This document shows, in pieces, positions 1 to 7,285 of a stretch of 64,000 nt of DNA. The first letter of the stretch is position 1. Each line of letters begins with the position of its first letter. Both the position numbers and the translations under genes were made by a program. Under the pieces are notes generated by a model. It saw only the letters and a list, made by a program, of their open reading frames with translations, did not search any database and was not told the origin of the DNA. This DNA comes from Paracraurococcus lichenis. GTDB taxonomy: Bacteria > Pseudomonadota > Alphaproteobacteria > Acetobacterales > Acetobacteraceae. The stretch covers positions 1 through 64,000 of the forward strand of contig NZ_JAUTWS010000010.1 in NCBI RefSeq assembly GCF_030657435.1, written 5' to 3'.

Positions 1-142
1 CACGGTCGAAGGTCAACCGCTCGCCACCGAGTGCACATTGCCAACCTTTCCGCCTCACGCCGCCCCGCCCGGCCCCACCTGCGCCCGCGCCACCATGTCC
101 GGCTCCCACTCGTTCACCCGCAGGCACCCACGCACCAGATCG

Positions 143-171
143 GTGACGACAACAGAGCATTGCGGTACACT
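143..171 (+). promoter_or_regulatory. candidate promoter of the phd-vapC-like pair
   Basis: A -35-like GTGACG (143-148) is separated by 17 bases from a -10-like TACACT (166-171), 28 bases before the antitoxin ATG at 199. Both boxes are imperfect, so this is a candidate only. The stretch 1-142 holds no gene I can support. Confidence 0.35.
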
Positions 172-198
172 ACTGCTCCCGGCCCGACAGGAGCCACG

Positions 199-459
199 AT
201 GCCCACCTACACCGCCACCGACGCCCAGGACCGCCTGCCGGCCCTGCTCGACGCGTCCGAGCGCGGCGAGTCCGTGACCATCACCCGTCATGGCCGCCCG
301 GTGGTGGAACTCCGACCGATCCCGACCGCCGGCGACCGGCGGGTAAACGCGGAGTCGATCGACTGGCTCGAACGCCAACTGGCCGACCTGCCCCCGCCCG
401 CGGAGGACTCGGTCGCGCAACTGGACGCCGTCCGTGGCGGACCGCCCGGCGCGGCGTGA
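199..459 (+). CDS. type II antitoxin, Phd/YefM family
   Basis: An 86-residue protein with the Phd/YefM pattern: an N-terminal part that would bind operator DNA (DAQDRLPALLDASERGE, then VTITRHGRPVVELRP) and an acidic, Pro-rich tail that would wrap around the toxin. The start at 199 is chosen because AGGAG lies 5-9 bases upstream and the family begins this way; a longer in-frame reading upstream has no family resemblance. The stop overlaps the next gene's GTG by four bases (GTGA), the usual translational coupling of antitoxin and toxin. It probably represses its own promoter. The cognate toxin is the PIN protein downstream. Confidence 0.85.
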   Translation: MPTYTATDAQDRLPALLDASERGESVTITRHGRPVVELRPIPTAGDRRVNAESIDWLERQLADLPPPAEDSVAQLDAVRGGPPGAA

Positions 460-890
460 CCTACCTGGACGCGAGCGCGCTCGTCTCGCTCTTCATGCCC
501 GATGCCCATACCCCGGCGATCCGCAGCCATCTCCGCCGGGCGTGCCCCGCCATCGGCATCGGCGACTTCACCGCAGCCGAGTTCGCCGCCGTCACCGCCC
601 GGCGCGTCCGCATGCGCGACCTGACGCCCGATCAGGGCAGCCGGATGCTGGCCGTGTTCGACGCCTGGGTCGCCGCGAATGCCGCGCCGCTGGCCGTCGA
701 TCCCGCCGATATCCGCGTCGCCGCCGCCTTCGTACGGCGCTTCGAGTTCGGCCTGCGCGCGCCGGATGCGCTGCATCTCGCCGTCTGCCAGCGGCTCGGC
801 CTGCCCCTGCTCACCTTCGATGCGCGGCAGGCCCTGGCCGCCGCGCGGCTCGGCCTCGCGCTCGATCCCGCGGGCGTCGCGGCACCCTAG
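456..890 (+). CDS. PIN-domain toxin, VapC-like ribonuclease
   Basis: A 144-residue PIN-domain protein, the likely toxin of the pair. PIN acidic residues are visible: Asp in YLDASALV near the N-terminus, Glu in FTAAEFAAV, Asp in APDALHLAV and Asp in LTFDARQ near the C-terminus. Such proteins are Mg-dependent RNases that cut tRNA or rRNA when the antitoxin is degraded. The GTG start overlaps the antitoxin stop by four bases. Pairing a Phd-type antitoxin with a PIN toxin is common. The RNA target cannot be told from sequence. Confidence 0.85.
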   Translation: MTYLDASALVSLFMPDAHTPAIRSHLRRACPAIGIGDFTAAEFAAVTARRVRMRDLTPDQGSRMLAVFDAWVAANAAPLAVDPADIRVAAAFVRRFEFGLRAPDALHLAVCQRLGLPLLTFDARQALAAARLGLALDPAGVAAP

Positions 891-972
891 GCCGCTTCCC
901 GGCCGCGGGCTTCCATCACCATCGCGCCTGCCCCGGTTCCCTCGCCGCCCGAACCCGTCCTAGGCTCGCCCG

Positions 973-1851
973 ATGCGCAGCCCCCTCCCCCGCCGGGCCC
1001 TCCTCGCCCTGCCCGCCCTCCTCGCGCGTCCCGCCCGTGCGGCGCCGCGGCTGCGCGTCGGCTCCAAGAACTTCACCGAACAGCTCGTGGTCGCCGAGCT
1101 CTTCGCGCAGGGGCTGGAGCGCGCCGGGGCGCAGGTGGAGCGGCGCGTCAATCTCGGCGGCACCGCCATCGCCCAGCAGGCGCTGCTCAGCGGCGATATC
1201 GACCTCTATCCCGAATATACGGGCACAGGTTTGGGCGTGGTGCTGAAGCAGCCGCCGGAGGGCACGCCGGAGGAGGTGCTGGCCAAGGTGCGCGCCGGCT
1301 ATGCGCCGCTCGGCCTCACCTGGCTGGACCCGAGCGGCATCGACAACGGCAATGCCATGCTGGTCCTGCCGCGCACGGCGCAGCGCCACGGCCTCGCCAC
1401 GCTCTCGGACCTCGCCCGCGCGGCGCCGCAGCTCACCCTCGCCGCGGGCAACGAGTTCGCCGATCGCGCCGATGGCCTGCCCGGCCTCCGCCGCGTCTAT
1501 GGCATGCAATTCGGCCGCTTCCGGCAATTCGCCGCCCTCGGCCTGCGCTATGCCGCTCTCCAGCACGGCCAGGCGGATGTGGTGAACGCCTATGCCACGG
1601 ACTGGCAGATCGCGGTCGGCGGCTATGTCGTGCTGCGGGACGACAAGCGGCTCTGGCCGCCCTACCAGCTCGCCGCCGTGGTGCGGGATGCGGCGCTGCG
1701 GGACTTCCCGGGCCTGCGCGCGCCGATCGAGCGCATCGGCGCGAAGCTCGACAACGCGACGGCGCAGGAGCTGAACCGCCAAGTGGACCAGGACGGGGAG
1801 GAGCCACGCGAGGTCGCCGCCCGCTTCCTGCGCGAGATCGGCCTCGGCTGA
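973..1851 (+). CDS. osmoprotectant ABC transporter, substrate-binding protein
   Basis: A 292-residue periplasmic binding protein of the OpuAC/ProX/YehZ type. It has a signal peptide with Arg residues and a hydrophobic stretch ending near Ala-Arg-Ala (about residue 23). The mature part opens with the family hallmark GSKNFTEQ (about 30-37), followed by QQALLSGDIDLYPEYTGT, which lines the ligand site in this family. Glycine betaine or another quaternary amine is the likely ligand, but ligand choice within the family cannot be read from motifs. It is the first gene of a four-gene importer operon; its TGA overlaps the next ATG by one base. Confidence 0.85.
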   Translation: MRSPLPRRALLALPALLARPARAAPRLRVGSKNFTEQLVVAELFAQGLERAGAQVERRVNLGGTAIAQQALLSGDIDLYPEYTGTGLGVVLKQPPEGTPEEVLAKVRAGYAPLGLTWLDPSGIDNGNAMLVLPRTAQRHGLATLSDLARAAPQLTLAAGNEFADRADGLPGLRRVYGMQFGRFRQFAALGLRYAALQHGQADVVNAYATDWQIAVGGYVVLRDDKRLWPPYQLAAVVRDAALRDFPGLRAPIERIGAKLDNATAQELNRQVDQDGEEPREVAARFLREIGLG

Positions 1852-2468
1852 TGCGCTGGACGCTTCGGAACCTCGACACGGTCTCGGCGGCGGTGGTGGT
1901 GCATCTGGAGCTCGTGCTGGCCTCCCTCGCGCTCGCGCTGCTGCTGGCGGTGCCACTGGGCTTGGTGGTGGCGCGGCGGCCGGGGCTGCGGGCGGCGGTG
2001 CTGGGGACGGCCTCGGTGCTCTACAGCCTGCCGACGCTGGCGCTGTTCGCCCTGCTGGTGCCGGTGCTGGGCCTCGGCTTCGCGCCGGCGCTGCTGGCCC
2101 TCGTCACCTATGCCGTGCCGGTGCTGCTGCGGGCGCTGGTGGCGGGGCTGGCCGCGGTGCCGGCCTCGGTGCGGGAGGCCGCGGACGGCATGGGCCTGAC
2201 GCCGATGCAGCGGCTCTGGCGGGTGGAGCTGCCGCTCGCCTTGCCGGCGCTGCTGGGGGGCTTGCGCGTCGCCTCGGTCACGCTGGTCTCGGCGGCGACG
2301 GTGGCCGCCTATATCAGCGCGGGCGGGCTCGGGACGCTGATCCTGACGGGGCTCGACCAGGGGCACACCGAAAAAATCCTGGTCGGGGCCGGGCTGGTCG
2401 CCGTCATGGCGCTGCTGCTCGATGCCGGGCTCGGCGCGGTGCAGCGCCGCCTGCCGAAGCTCGCGTGA
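1851..2468 (+). CDS. osmoprotectant ABC transporter permease (first)
   Basis: A 205-residue inner-membrane permease with about five hydrophobic segments and the BPD_transp_1 EAA loop (EAADGMGLTPMQRLWRVELP), which docks onto the ATPase. It belongs to the OpuBB/YehW/YehY-type permeases that pair with GSKNFTE-type binding proteins. It starts at an ATG sharing one base with the upstream TGA and ends overlapping the second permease, so the proteins are probably made in stoichiometric amounts. With the neighbouring permease it would form a heterodimeric channel. Confidence 0.85.
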   Translation: MRWTLRNLDTVSAAVVVHLELVLASLALALLLAVPLGLVVARRPGLRAAVLGTASVLYSLPTLALFALLVPVLGLGFAPALLALVTYAVPVLLRALVAGLAAVPASVREAADGMGLTPMQRLWRVELPLALPALLGGLRVASVTLVSAATVAAYISAGGLGTLILTGLDQGHTEKILVGAGLVAVMALLLDAGLGAVQRRLPKLA

Positions 2469-3115
2469 TGGAGGCGATCGCGGGCGCGGCGCGCTGGCTG
2501 GGGGCGAACCCGCTGGCCTTCCTGGCGACGGTCGGGGACCACCTGCTGCTCTCGCTGACCGGCCTCGCCATCGGCATCGCCATCGCCCTGCCGCTCGGCG
2601 TCCTGGTCGCGCACCGGCCGCGGCTGGCGGAGGCGGCGATCGCCGGCGCCGGCGCGCTGCGCACCATCCCGAGCCTCGCGGTGTTGGCGGCGCTGCTGCC
2701 GCTGCTGGGGGTGGGCTTCACGCCCTCTGTCGTGGCGTTGGTCCTGCTGGCCTTGCCGCCGGTGCTGGTGAACACGGTGGTGGGCCTGCGCGGCGCCGAC
2801 CCAGCGGCGCTCGAGGCGGCGCGCGGCCTCGGCATGACGGCTTGGCAGCGGGCACTGCGCGTCGAGTTGCCGCTGGCCGCACCCCTGGTCTTCGCCGGGT
2901 TGCGGATCGCCGCGGTGCAGGTGGTCTCGGCCGCGGCGCTCGCCACCTTCATCGGCGGCGGCGGCCTCGGCGACCTGGTGACGCAGGGGCTGGCGCTGCT
3001 GGATACCGGGCGGATGCTGGTCGGCGCCGTGGCCATCGCCCTGCTGGCGCTGGCCACGGAGGCAACCTTCGGGCTGCTGGAACGGCGCTTCGCGGCGCGG
3101 GTGGGGGGCGCATGA
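2468..3115 (+). CDS. osmoprotectant ABC transporter permease (second)
   Basis: A 215-residue membrane protein, paralogous to the preceding permease. The EAA loop reads EAARGLGMTAWQRALRVELP and is followed by hydrophobic segments. The ATG at 2468 is preferred over an adjacent in-frame GTG at 2465 because it makes the same TGATG junction used elsewhere in the operon. Its stop overlaps the ATPase ATG by four bases (ATGA). The two permeases share the operon with one binding protein and one ATPase, the OpuC/Yeh layout. Confidence 0.85.
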   Translation: MEAIAGAARWLGANPLAFLATVGDHLLLSLTGLAIGIAIALPLGVLVAHRPRLAEAAIAGAGALRTIPSLAVLAALLPLLGVGFTPSVVALVLLALPPVLVNTVVGLRGADPAALEAARGLGMTAWQRALRVELPLAAPLVFAGLRIAAVQVVSAAALATFIGGGGLGDLVTQGLALLDTGRMLVGAVAIALLALATEATFGLLERRFAARVGGA

Positions 3116-4059
3116 TCGAGCTGGAGGGGCTGTCGAAGCGCTGGCCCGGCGCCGACCGCGCGGCGGTGGAGGGGCTCAGCCTCTCGGTGCCGGAGGGGAC
3201 GAGCTGCGCCCTGATCGGGCCGAGCGGCTCGGGCAAGAGCACGACGCTCCGCATGGTCAACCGGCTGATCGAGCCGAGCGGCGGCCGGCTGCGCATCGCC
3301 GGGAAGGATGCGCTGGCCGGGGATCCGGTCACGCTCCGCCGCGGCATCGGCTACGTGATCCAGGAGGTCGGGCTCTTCCCGCACCGGAGCGTCGCGGAGA
3401 ACGTGGCGACGGTCCCCCGCCTGCTCGGCTGGCCGGAGGCGCGCATCCGGGCGCGGGTCGAGGAAGTGCTGGCGCTGACCGGGCTCGATCCCGCCCGCTT
3501 CGCCGCCCGCCGGCCGCACCAGCTCTCGGGCGGGGAGCGCCAGCGCGTCGGCGTGGCCCGGGCGCTGGCCGGCGACCCGCCCGTGCTGCTGATGGACGAG
3601 CCCTTCGGCGCCGTCGACCCGGTGGTGCGCGCCCGGCTGCAGGAGGAGGTGCTGCGGCTGCTGAAGCAGCTCCGCAAGACGGTGCTGCTCGTCACCCACG
3701 ACCTGGAGGAGGCGGTGCGCCTCGGCGATGCCGTCGCCGTGCTGCGCGACGGGCGGCTCGTGCAGCACGGGCCGGCGGAGGCCTTGCTGGCGCGGCCGGC
3801 GGATGACTTCGTCGCGGAGTTCCTCGGCAGCGACCGGGCGCTGAAGCGCCTGGCGCTGCTCCCGGCGCGCGCGGCACGGCAAGAGGCGGCGGCGACGGGC
3901 ACGCCGCTGCCGCCCGAGGCCACGCTGCGCGACGCCCTCTCGGCCATGCTCGCGCGCGGCGCACAGGCAGTGCCGCTGGCGGAGGGCGGGTCGGTGGCGC
4001 TGGAGGATGTGCTGTCGGCGTCGCGGCCGGACGCCGCTGGCACCCCCGGGCAACGCTGA
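3112..4059 (+). CDS. osmoprotectant ABC transporter ATP-binding protein
   Basis: A 315-residue ABC ATPase that powers import through the two permeases. Walker A is GPSGSGKST (about 36-44), the signature is LSGGERQR (about 138-145), and Walker B is VLLMDEPFGAVDP (about 158-170), followed by the switch His in VTHD. The C-terminal 70 residues resemble a single degenerate CBS-like regulatory segment rather than the paired CBS domains of ProV/OpuCA, so ionic-strength gating may be reduced. The start is the ATG overlapping the upstream stop. An in-frame extension upstream lies wholly inside the permease gene. Confidence 0.88.
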   Translation: MIELEGLSKRWPGADRAAVEGLSLSVPEGTSCALIGPSGSGKSTTLRMVNRLIEPSGGRLRIAGKDALAGDPVTLRRGIGYVIQEVGLFPHRSVAENVATVPRLLGWPEARIRARVEEVLALTGLDPARFAARRPHQLSGGERQRVGVARALAGDPPVLLMDEPFGAVDPVVRARLQEEVLRLLKQLRKTVLLVTHDLEEAVRLGDAVAVLRDGRLVQHGPAEALLARPADDFVAEFLGSDRALKRLALLPARAARQEAAATGTPLPPEATLRDALSAMLARGAQAVPLAEGGSVALEDVLSASRPDAAGTPGQR

Positions 4060-4274
4060 GGCCCCCGACCGCCTCGTGCGGTCCGGCCGGGCGGCCACCC
4101 GCCGTCGGGCGGTCGCGCCCCTACCCCCTCCCGGCCCCCCGGCGTCGGCACCCTGTCAGATCGGCCGGCGCCCGGGCGCCCGGCCGGCGTCCCGGGCACT
4201 GCCCACGCCCCATCCTGGAGGCCACCGGCACGGCGGGCCTGCGCAGCCCGCCGGCGGGCCGGCCTCGGGCGTCG

Positions 4275-4946
4275 TCAGCGATCGGTCCAGGGAATGCCCC
4301 GCTCGACCAGGAAGGACAGGGTGGAGACGAAGCGCAGGCGCGCATAGGCGCCATCGCCCGAACCGCCCGGGGTGTTCTCGGTGTGGATCGCCTCGGCCAG
4401 GTAGCGGCCGGCCCAGGGTGTCTCGAAGCGGACCCGGCCCTCGGCATCGGTGCGCAGCCTCCGCTCCCAGCGCGGCGGCGCGACCAGGGTGACCTCCGCC
4501 CGCGGCAGCGGCCGGCCGCGCAGCAGCAGGGTGAAGGTGTCGCTGCCGGCAGCGACGGGCACGAGTTCGAGGTCGAGGCGATGCTGCGTCTCGCTCCTCC
4601 CCTCGCGGGCCAGCATGATTGTCTTCAGCCGGTCCTCGGCGCCGGCGCGGCCGAACGGCGGGATGGCATCCTCCACCAGCCGGACATCGCCGGCGCCGGC
4701 GGGCAGCGCGATGCTGAAATGGTCGGCCGCGCGGGTCAGCGGCAGGGGCGTGGCGGGATCGGCCGCGAAGGCCCGCGGGCCCGGGATCCGGTCCAGCAGC
4801 CCGCCCGTCGTCTCCCGCAGGTTCTCCACCGGCTCGCCGAAATAGGCGCGGGCGGTCCTGCCCTCCCGCTCCAGCCAGAGTTGGTGCGCGGCAGCAGGGG
4901 CGGCGGCGGCCAGGAGCAGCGCGGCGAAAGGCATCCATCGAAGCAT
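4275..4946 (-). CDS. DUF4198-type periplasmic protein
   Basis: A 223-residue exported protein. It begins with a signal peptide of Leu/Ala residues ending near PAAAHQLW; the mature HQLWLERE start is typical of DUF4198 (CbiK/NikK-like) proteins. A C-terminal beta-rich part (RPLPRAEVTLVAPP, then TDAEGRVRFETPWAGRYLAEAIH) looks like a carboxypeptidase-regulatory-like fold. Family members often sit beside metal or TonB-dependent uptake genes. Here it lies at the end of an iron-uptake block, about 160 bases below DUF3325. Function is not established; a periplasmic metal or siderophore helper is an inference. Confidence 0.7.
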   Translation of the reverse strand: MLRWMPFAALLLAAAAPAAAHQLWLEREGRTARAYFGEPVENLRETTGGLLDRIPGPRAFAADPATPLPLTRAADHFSIALPAGAGDVRLVEDAIPPFGRAGAEDRLKTIMLAREGRSETQHRLDLELVPVAAGSDTFTLLLRGRPLPRAEVTLVAPPRWERRLRTDAEGRVRFETPWAGRYLAEAIHTENTPGGSGDGAYARLRFVSTLSFLVERGIPWTDR

Positions 4947-4967
4947 GGCGGCAGTGTTCCTTGCGGG

Positions 4968-5104
4968 TTGGGTGGGCCGATCCGGATCTGCGGGCCATGC
5001 GGCCCTCCGGTCATCGGCATGCCTTGCAGCTTGAGCGAGCCGATCCGGACCTGCGGGCCATGCGGCCCTCCGGTCATCGGCGCGCCGTGCAGCTTGGGTG
5101 GGCC
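4968..5104. repeat. 63-bp tandem repeat, 2.2 copies
   Basis: Copies at 4968-5030 and 5031-5093 with a partial third at 5094-5104, period exactly 63 bases. The core carries the hairpin GGGCC-ATGC-GGCCC. A diverged relative lies on the other strand at 36029-36074, so this is a dispersed intergenic element. It fills the gap between DUF4198 and DUF3325. Confidence 0.8.
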
Positions 5105-5107
5105 GGC

Positions 5108-5440
5108 TCACGGCAGGCCGAGCCAGGCGATGCCCCCGACGGCCGGCAGCAGCATGGCGAGGATCAGCGCGGCGCGCGGCGCGAAGGCCAGCAGCGCCAC
5201 CAGCCCGGAGGCGGCGAGGGTCAGCACGCCGCACCAGGCGACCGGCCCGATCGACCAGCCCCAGACGGCAAGGCAGGGCAGGCCGGAGAGGCCGAGCAGC
5301 CCCGCCCCGCCCAGGCGGCAGGCGAGGCGGCGCGGCCAGGGCGGCGCCTCGCCCAGCAGATCCCGGTGGTGCCGGTCCATGGCCAGCGACAGCAGCAGGA
5401 AGCCGGGATAGGCCAGGCCGAAGGCGAGCGCGGCCATCAT
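5108..5440 (-). CDS. DUF3325-type small membrane protein
   Basis: A 110-residue protein with about three or four hydrophobic helices (ALAFGLAYPGFLLLSLAMDRHH at the start, a mid-protein helix, and a C-terminal helix ending GGIAWLGLP). The AMDRHHRDLLG motif after helix one is typical of DUF3325. These small proteins sit next to PepSY membrane proteins and siderophore receptors in many proteobacteria. Here the start overlaps the PepSY stop (TGATG), so the two are translationally coupled. The molecular role is unknown; assistance to the PepSY reductase-like protein is an inference. Confidence 0.75.
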   Translation of the reverse strand: MMAALAFGLAYPGFLLLSLAMDRHHRDLLGEAPPWPRRLACRLGGAGLLGLSGLPCLAVWGWSIGPVAWCGVLTLAASGLVALLAFAPRAALILAMLLPAVGGIAWLGLP

Positions 5441-6987
5441 CACGCGCCCTCCGCCCGCAACCGGCCCGGCGGCGCCTCCGCCGCGGCCGGCCGCGGCGCC
5501 CGCCACAGCCTGCGCGCGGCCAGCGCGAAGCCGAGGCCGAAGCCGAGGAAACCGAGATCCATCCCGGCCATCAGCCAATCCCCGGCCGGCAGGCTGGCGC
5601 CCAGATGGTGCCGCGTGGTCAGCCCGTTCAGCACCGGCAGCAGCAGGCCGAGCAGCGCCGCCGCCGCCGCCTGCTCCGCCCAGCCGCGCCGCCCCGGGCG
5701 CAGCGCCGCATGCAGGTAGGCAGCGAGCCAAAGGGCGAAGAAGATCCGGATCTCCCATTCCGGCCGCTGGTCCAGCATGGCCGGCAGCAGCCGGTTGGCC
5801 CAGAAGAAGCCGAGCATCGCGACCGGCAGGCCGAAGACGGTGCCCATGTTCAGGGCCTCCGCCAGGCGCAGGCCGGCATGGCGCCCCTCCCCGCGCTTCG
5901 GCGCCCGCTTCGCCACCCACATCACCAGCCCGGTGCCGACCATGGCCGTGCCGGCGAGGCCCGAGAGGAAGAAGAGGAGATGCAGGAAGGGCAGCTCGAA
6001 CCGGGCGAAGTGCAGGCCGAAGGCGACGGCCACGGTCCGCGCCGCCGGCAGGGTGATGCCCGTCGCGCCGCGCAGCTCGCCCGCGGTGCCGGAGAAGACG
6101 AGTTCCTGCCGCCGGATGGCCAGCTCATGCCGGTCGCCGCGGCCGAGCACGACGGTGGCATTGGCATCGCCCGGGAAGGCGATGCCGATGCGCCGCACCC
6201 CCGCCTCCGGCCAGCGCCGCATCGCCTCCGCCACCAGGGGCGCGATGTCGGTCAGCGGCGCCGCCTGGCCCGCGGGGCGGGGCGTAGGGGCGATCGAGAG
6301 CGCCTCCGCGAAGAAGGCCTGCTGGTCGCCCTTGTAGGCCGCCTGCATGCCCCAGGGCATGAACATGGCCACCAGCGTCAGCAGCCCGGTATAGGTGATC
6401 ATCAGGTGATAGGGCAGCGCCAGCACCGCGAGCGCATTGTGCGCGTCGAGCCAGGAGCGGTGCCCGGCCTTGCCGGGGCGGAAGGTGAAGAAGTCCGCGA
6501 AGATGCGCCGGTGGGTGATGACGCCGCTGAGGATCGCCACCAGCATCGCCATGGCGCAGAGGCAGACGATCCAGCGCCCCCAGATCGGCGGCATGTGCAA
6601 CTCGAAATGGAAGCGGTAGAAGAACTCGCCGCCCATGCTGCGGCCGGCTTGCGCCACCCGGCCGGTCGCCGGGTCCAGGATGCCGTCGCGGAAACGCCGC
6701 TCGCCGGCCGGCCGCCAGTAGAGGCGGAGCAGCGGGTCGCTCTCGGTCGGCAGGCCGATGAACCAGCCGGTGGCGCCGGGCGCTATCCGCTGCAGCTCCC
6801 GGATCGCCATGGCGGCGGTGTCCGGCCCGTTCTCCGTCAGGCGCAGCTCGGGGCGCATCCAGGTGGAGATCTCGCCGCGGTAATAGGCCGCGGTGCCGGT
6901 CAGGAAGACGGCGAAGAGGATCCAGCCCGGGATCAGCCCGGCCCAGGTGTGCAGCCAGGCCATGCACTGGCGGAAGCCCTGCCTCAT
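5440..6987 (-). CDS. PepSY-associated membrane protein, probable siderophore-iron reductase
   Basis: A 515-residue inner-membrane protein of the PepSY_TM family. An N-terminal helix (AWLHTWAGLIPGWILFAVFL) precedes a periplasmic PepSY-like domain (about 35-130), followed by further helices. His residues lie in or near helices: AWLHTW, RFHFELHMP, DAHNALAVLALPYHLM, LHFARFELPFLHL. FoxB/FsrB-type relatives are heme-binding reductases that release iron from ferric siderophores at the inner membrane. The gene lies between DUF3649 and DUF3325 and overlaps both, downstream of a siderophore receptor. The reductase role follows from family and context only. Confidence 0.78.
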   Translation of the reverse strand: MRQGFRQCMAWLHTWAGLIPGWILFAVFLTGTAAYYRGEISTWMRPELRLTENGPDTAAMAIRELQRIAPGATGWFIGLPTESDPLLRLYWRPAGERRFRDGILDPATGRVAQAGRSMGGEFFYRFHFELHMPPIWGRWIVCLCAMAMLVAILSGVITHRRIFADFFTFRPGKAGHRSWLDAHNALAVLALPYHLMITYTGLLTLVAMFMPWGMQAAYKGDQQAFFAEALSIAPTPRPAGQAAPLTDIAPLVAEAMRRWPEAGVRRIGIAFPGDANATVVLGRGDRHELAIRRQELVFSGTAGELRGATGITLPAARTVAVAFGLHFARFELPFLHLLFFLSGLAGTAMVGTGLVMWVAKRAPKRGEGRHAGLRLAEALNMGTVFGLPVAMLGFFWANRLLPAMLDQRPEWEIRIFFALWLAAYLHAALRPGRRGWAEQAAAAALLGLLLPVLNGLTTRHHLGASLPAGDWLMAGMDLGFLGFGLGFALAARRLWRAPRPAAAEAPPGRLRAEGA

Positions 6988-7280
6988 GCGCCCCTCCCCA
7001 GCCAGCAGGCCGCCGCCAGCAGCAGGCCGGGCAGCAGCAGGCCGGCCCAGGCGCGCCAGGCGCTGCGCGCGGCGAAGACCCAGAGGACGACGCCGGCATA
7101 GGCGAGGATGCTCAGCATCATGCCGGTCACCACCGCCTCGGACCGGACGAGCGGCAGCAGCAGGGCGGCGGCGAGGGAGACCAGCGCGCCCATCGCGTAG
7201 CCGCCCAGCACGGCGGCGACCAGGCGGGAGACGAGGCCCGGCCAACGCCACCCGCATAGCCGCTGCCAGCCCCGGCGCAT
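6984..7280 (-). CDS. DUF3649-type small membrane protein
   Basis: A 98-residue protein with three hydrophobic helices and an N-terminal RRGWQRLCGWRWPGLVSRL stretch. The layout matches DUF3649, an iron-uptake-associated family found before PepSY and DUF3325 genes. Its stop overlaps the PepSY start by four bases (ATGA), and it starts only five bases after the receptor stop, so it belongs to the receptor operon. No catalytic residues are recognisable and its function is unknown. Confidence 0.72.
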   Translation of the reverse strand: MRRGWQRLCGWRWPGLVSRLVAAVLGGYAMGALVSLAAALLLPLVRSEAVVTGMMLSILAYAGVVLWVFAARSAWRAWAGLLLPGLLLAAACWLGRGA

Positions 7281-7285
7281 CGCGC

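Noticed and set aside
4167..4180. GGCGCCCGGGCGCC palindrome as a terminator for the ABC operon
   Set aside because: There is no loop or T-run, and such self-complementary runs are expected by chance in DNA this G+C-rich.
5098..7101. Long open frame on the plus strand opposite the PepSY and DUF3325 genes
   Set aside because: High G+C content opens frames opposite real genes. Composition is Arg/Gln/Gly-rich with no family resemblance, and the minus-strand genes have clear motifs and overlapping starts.
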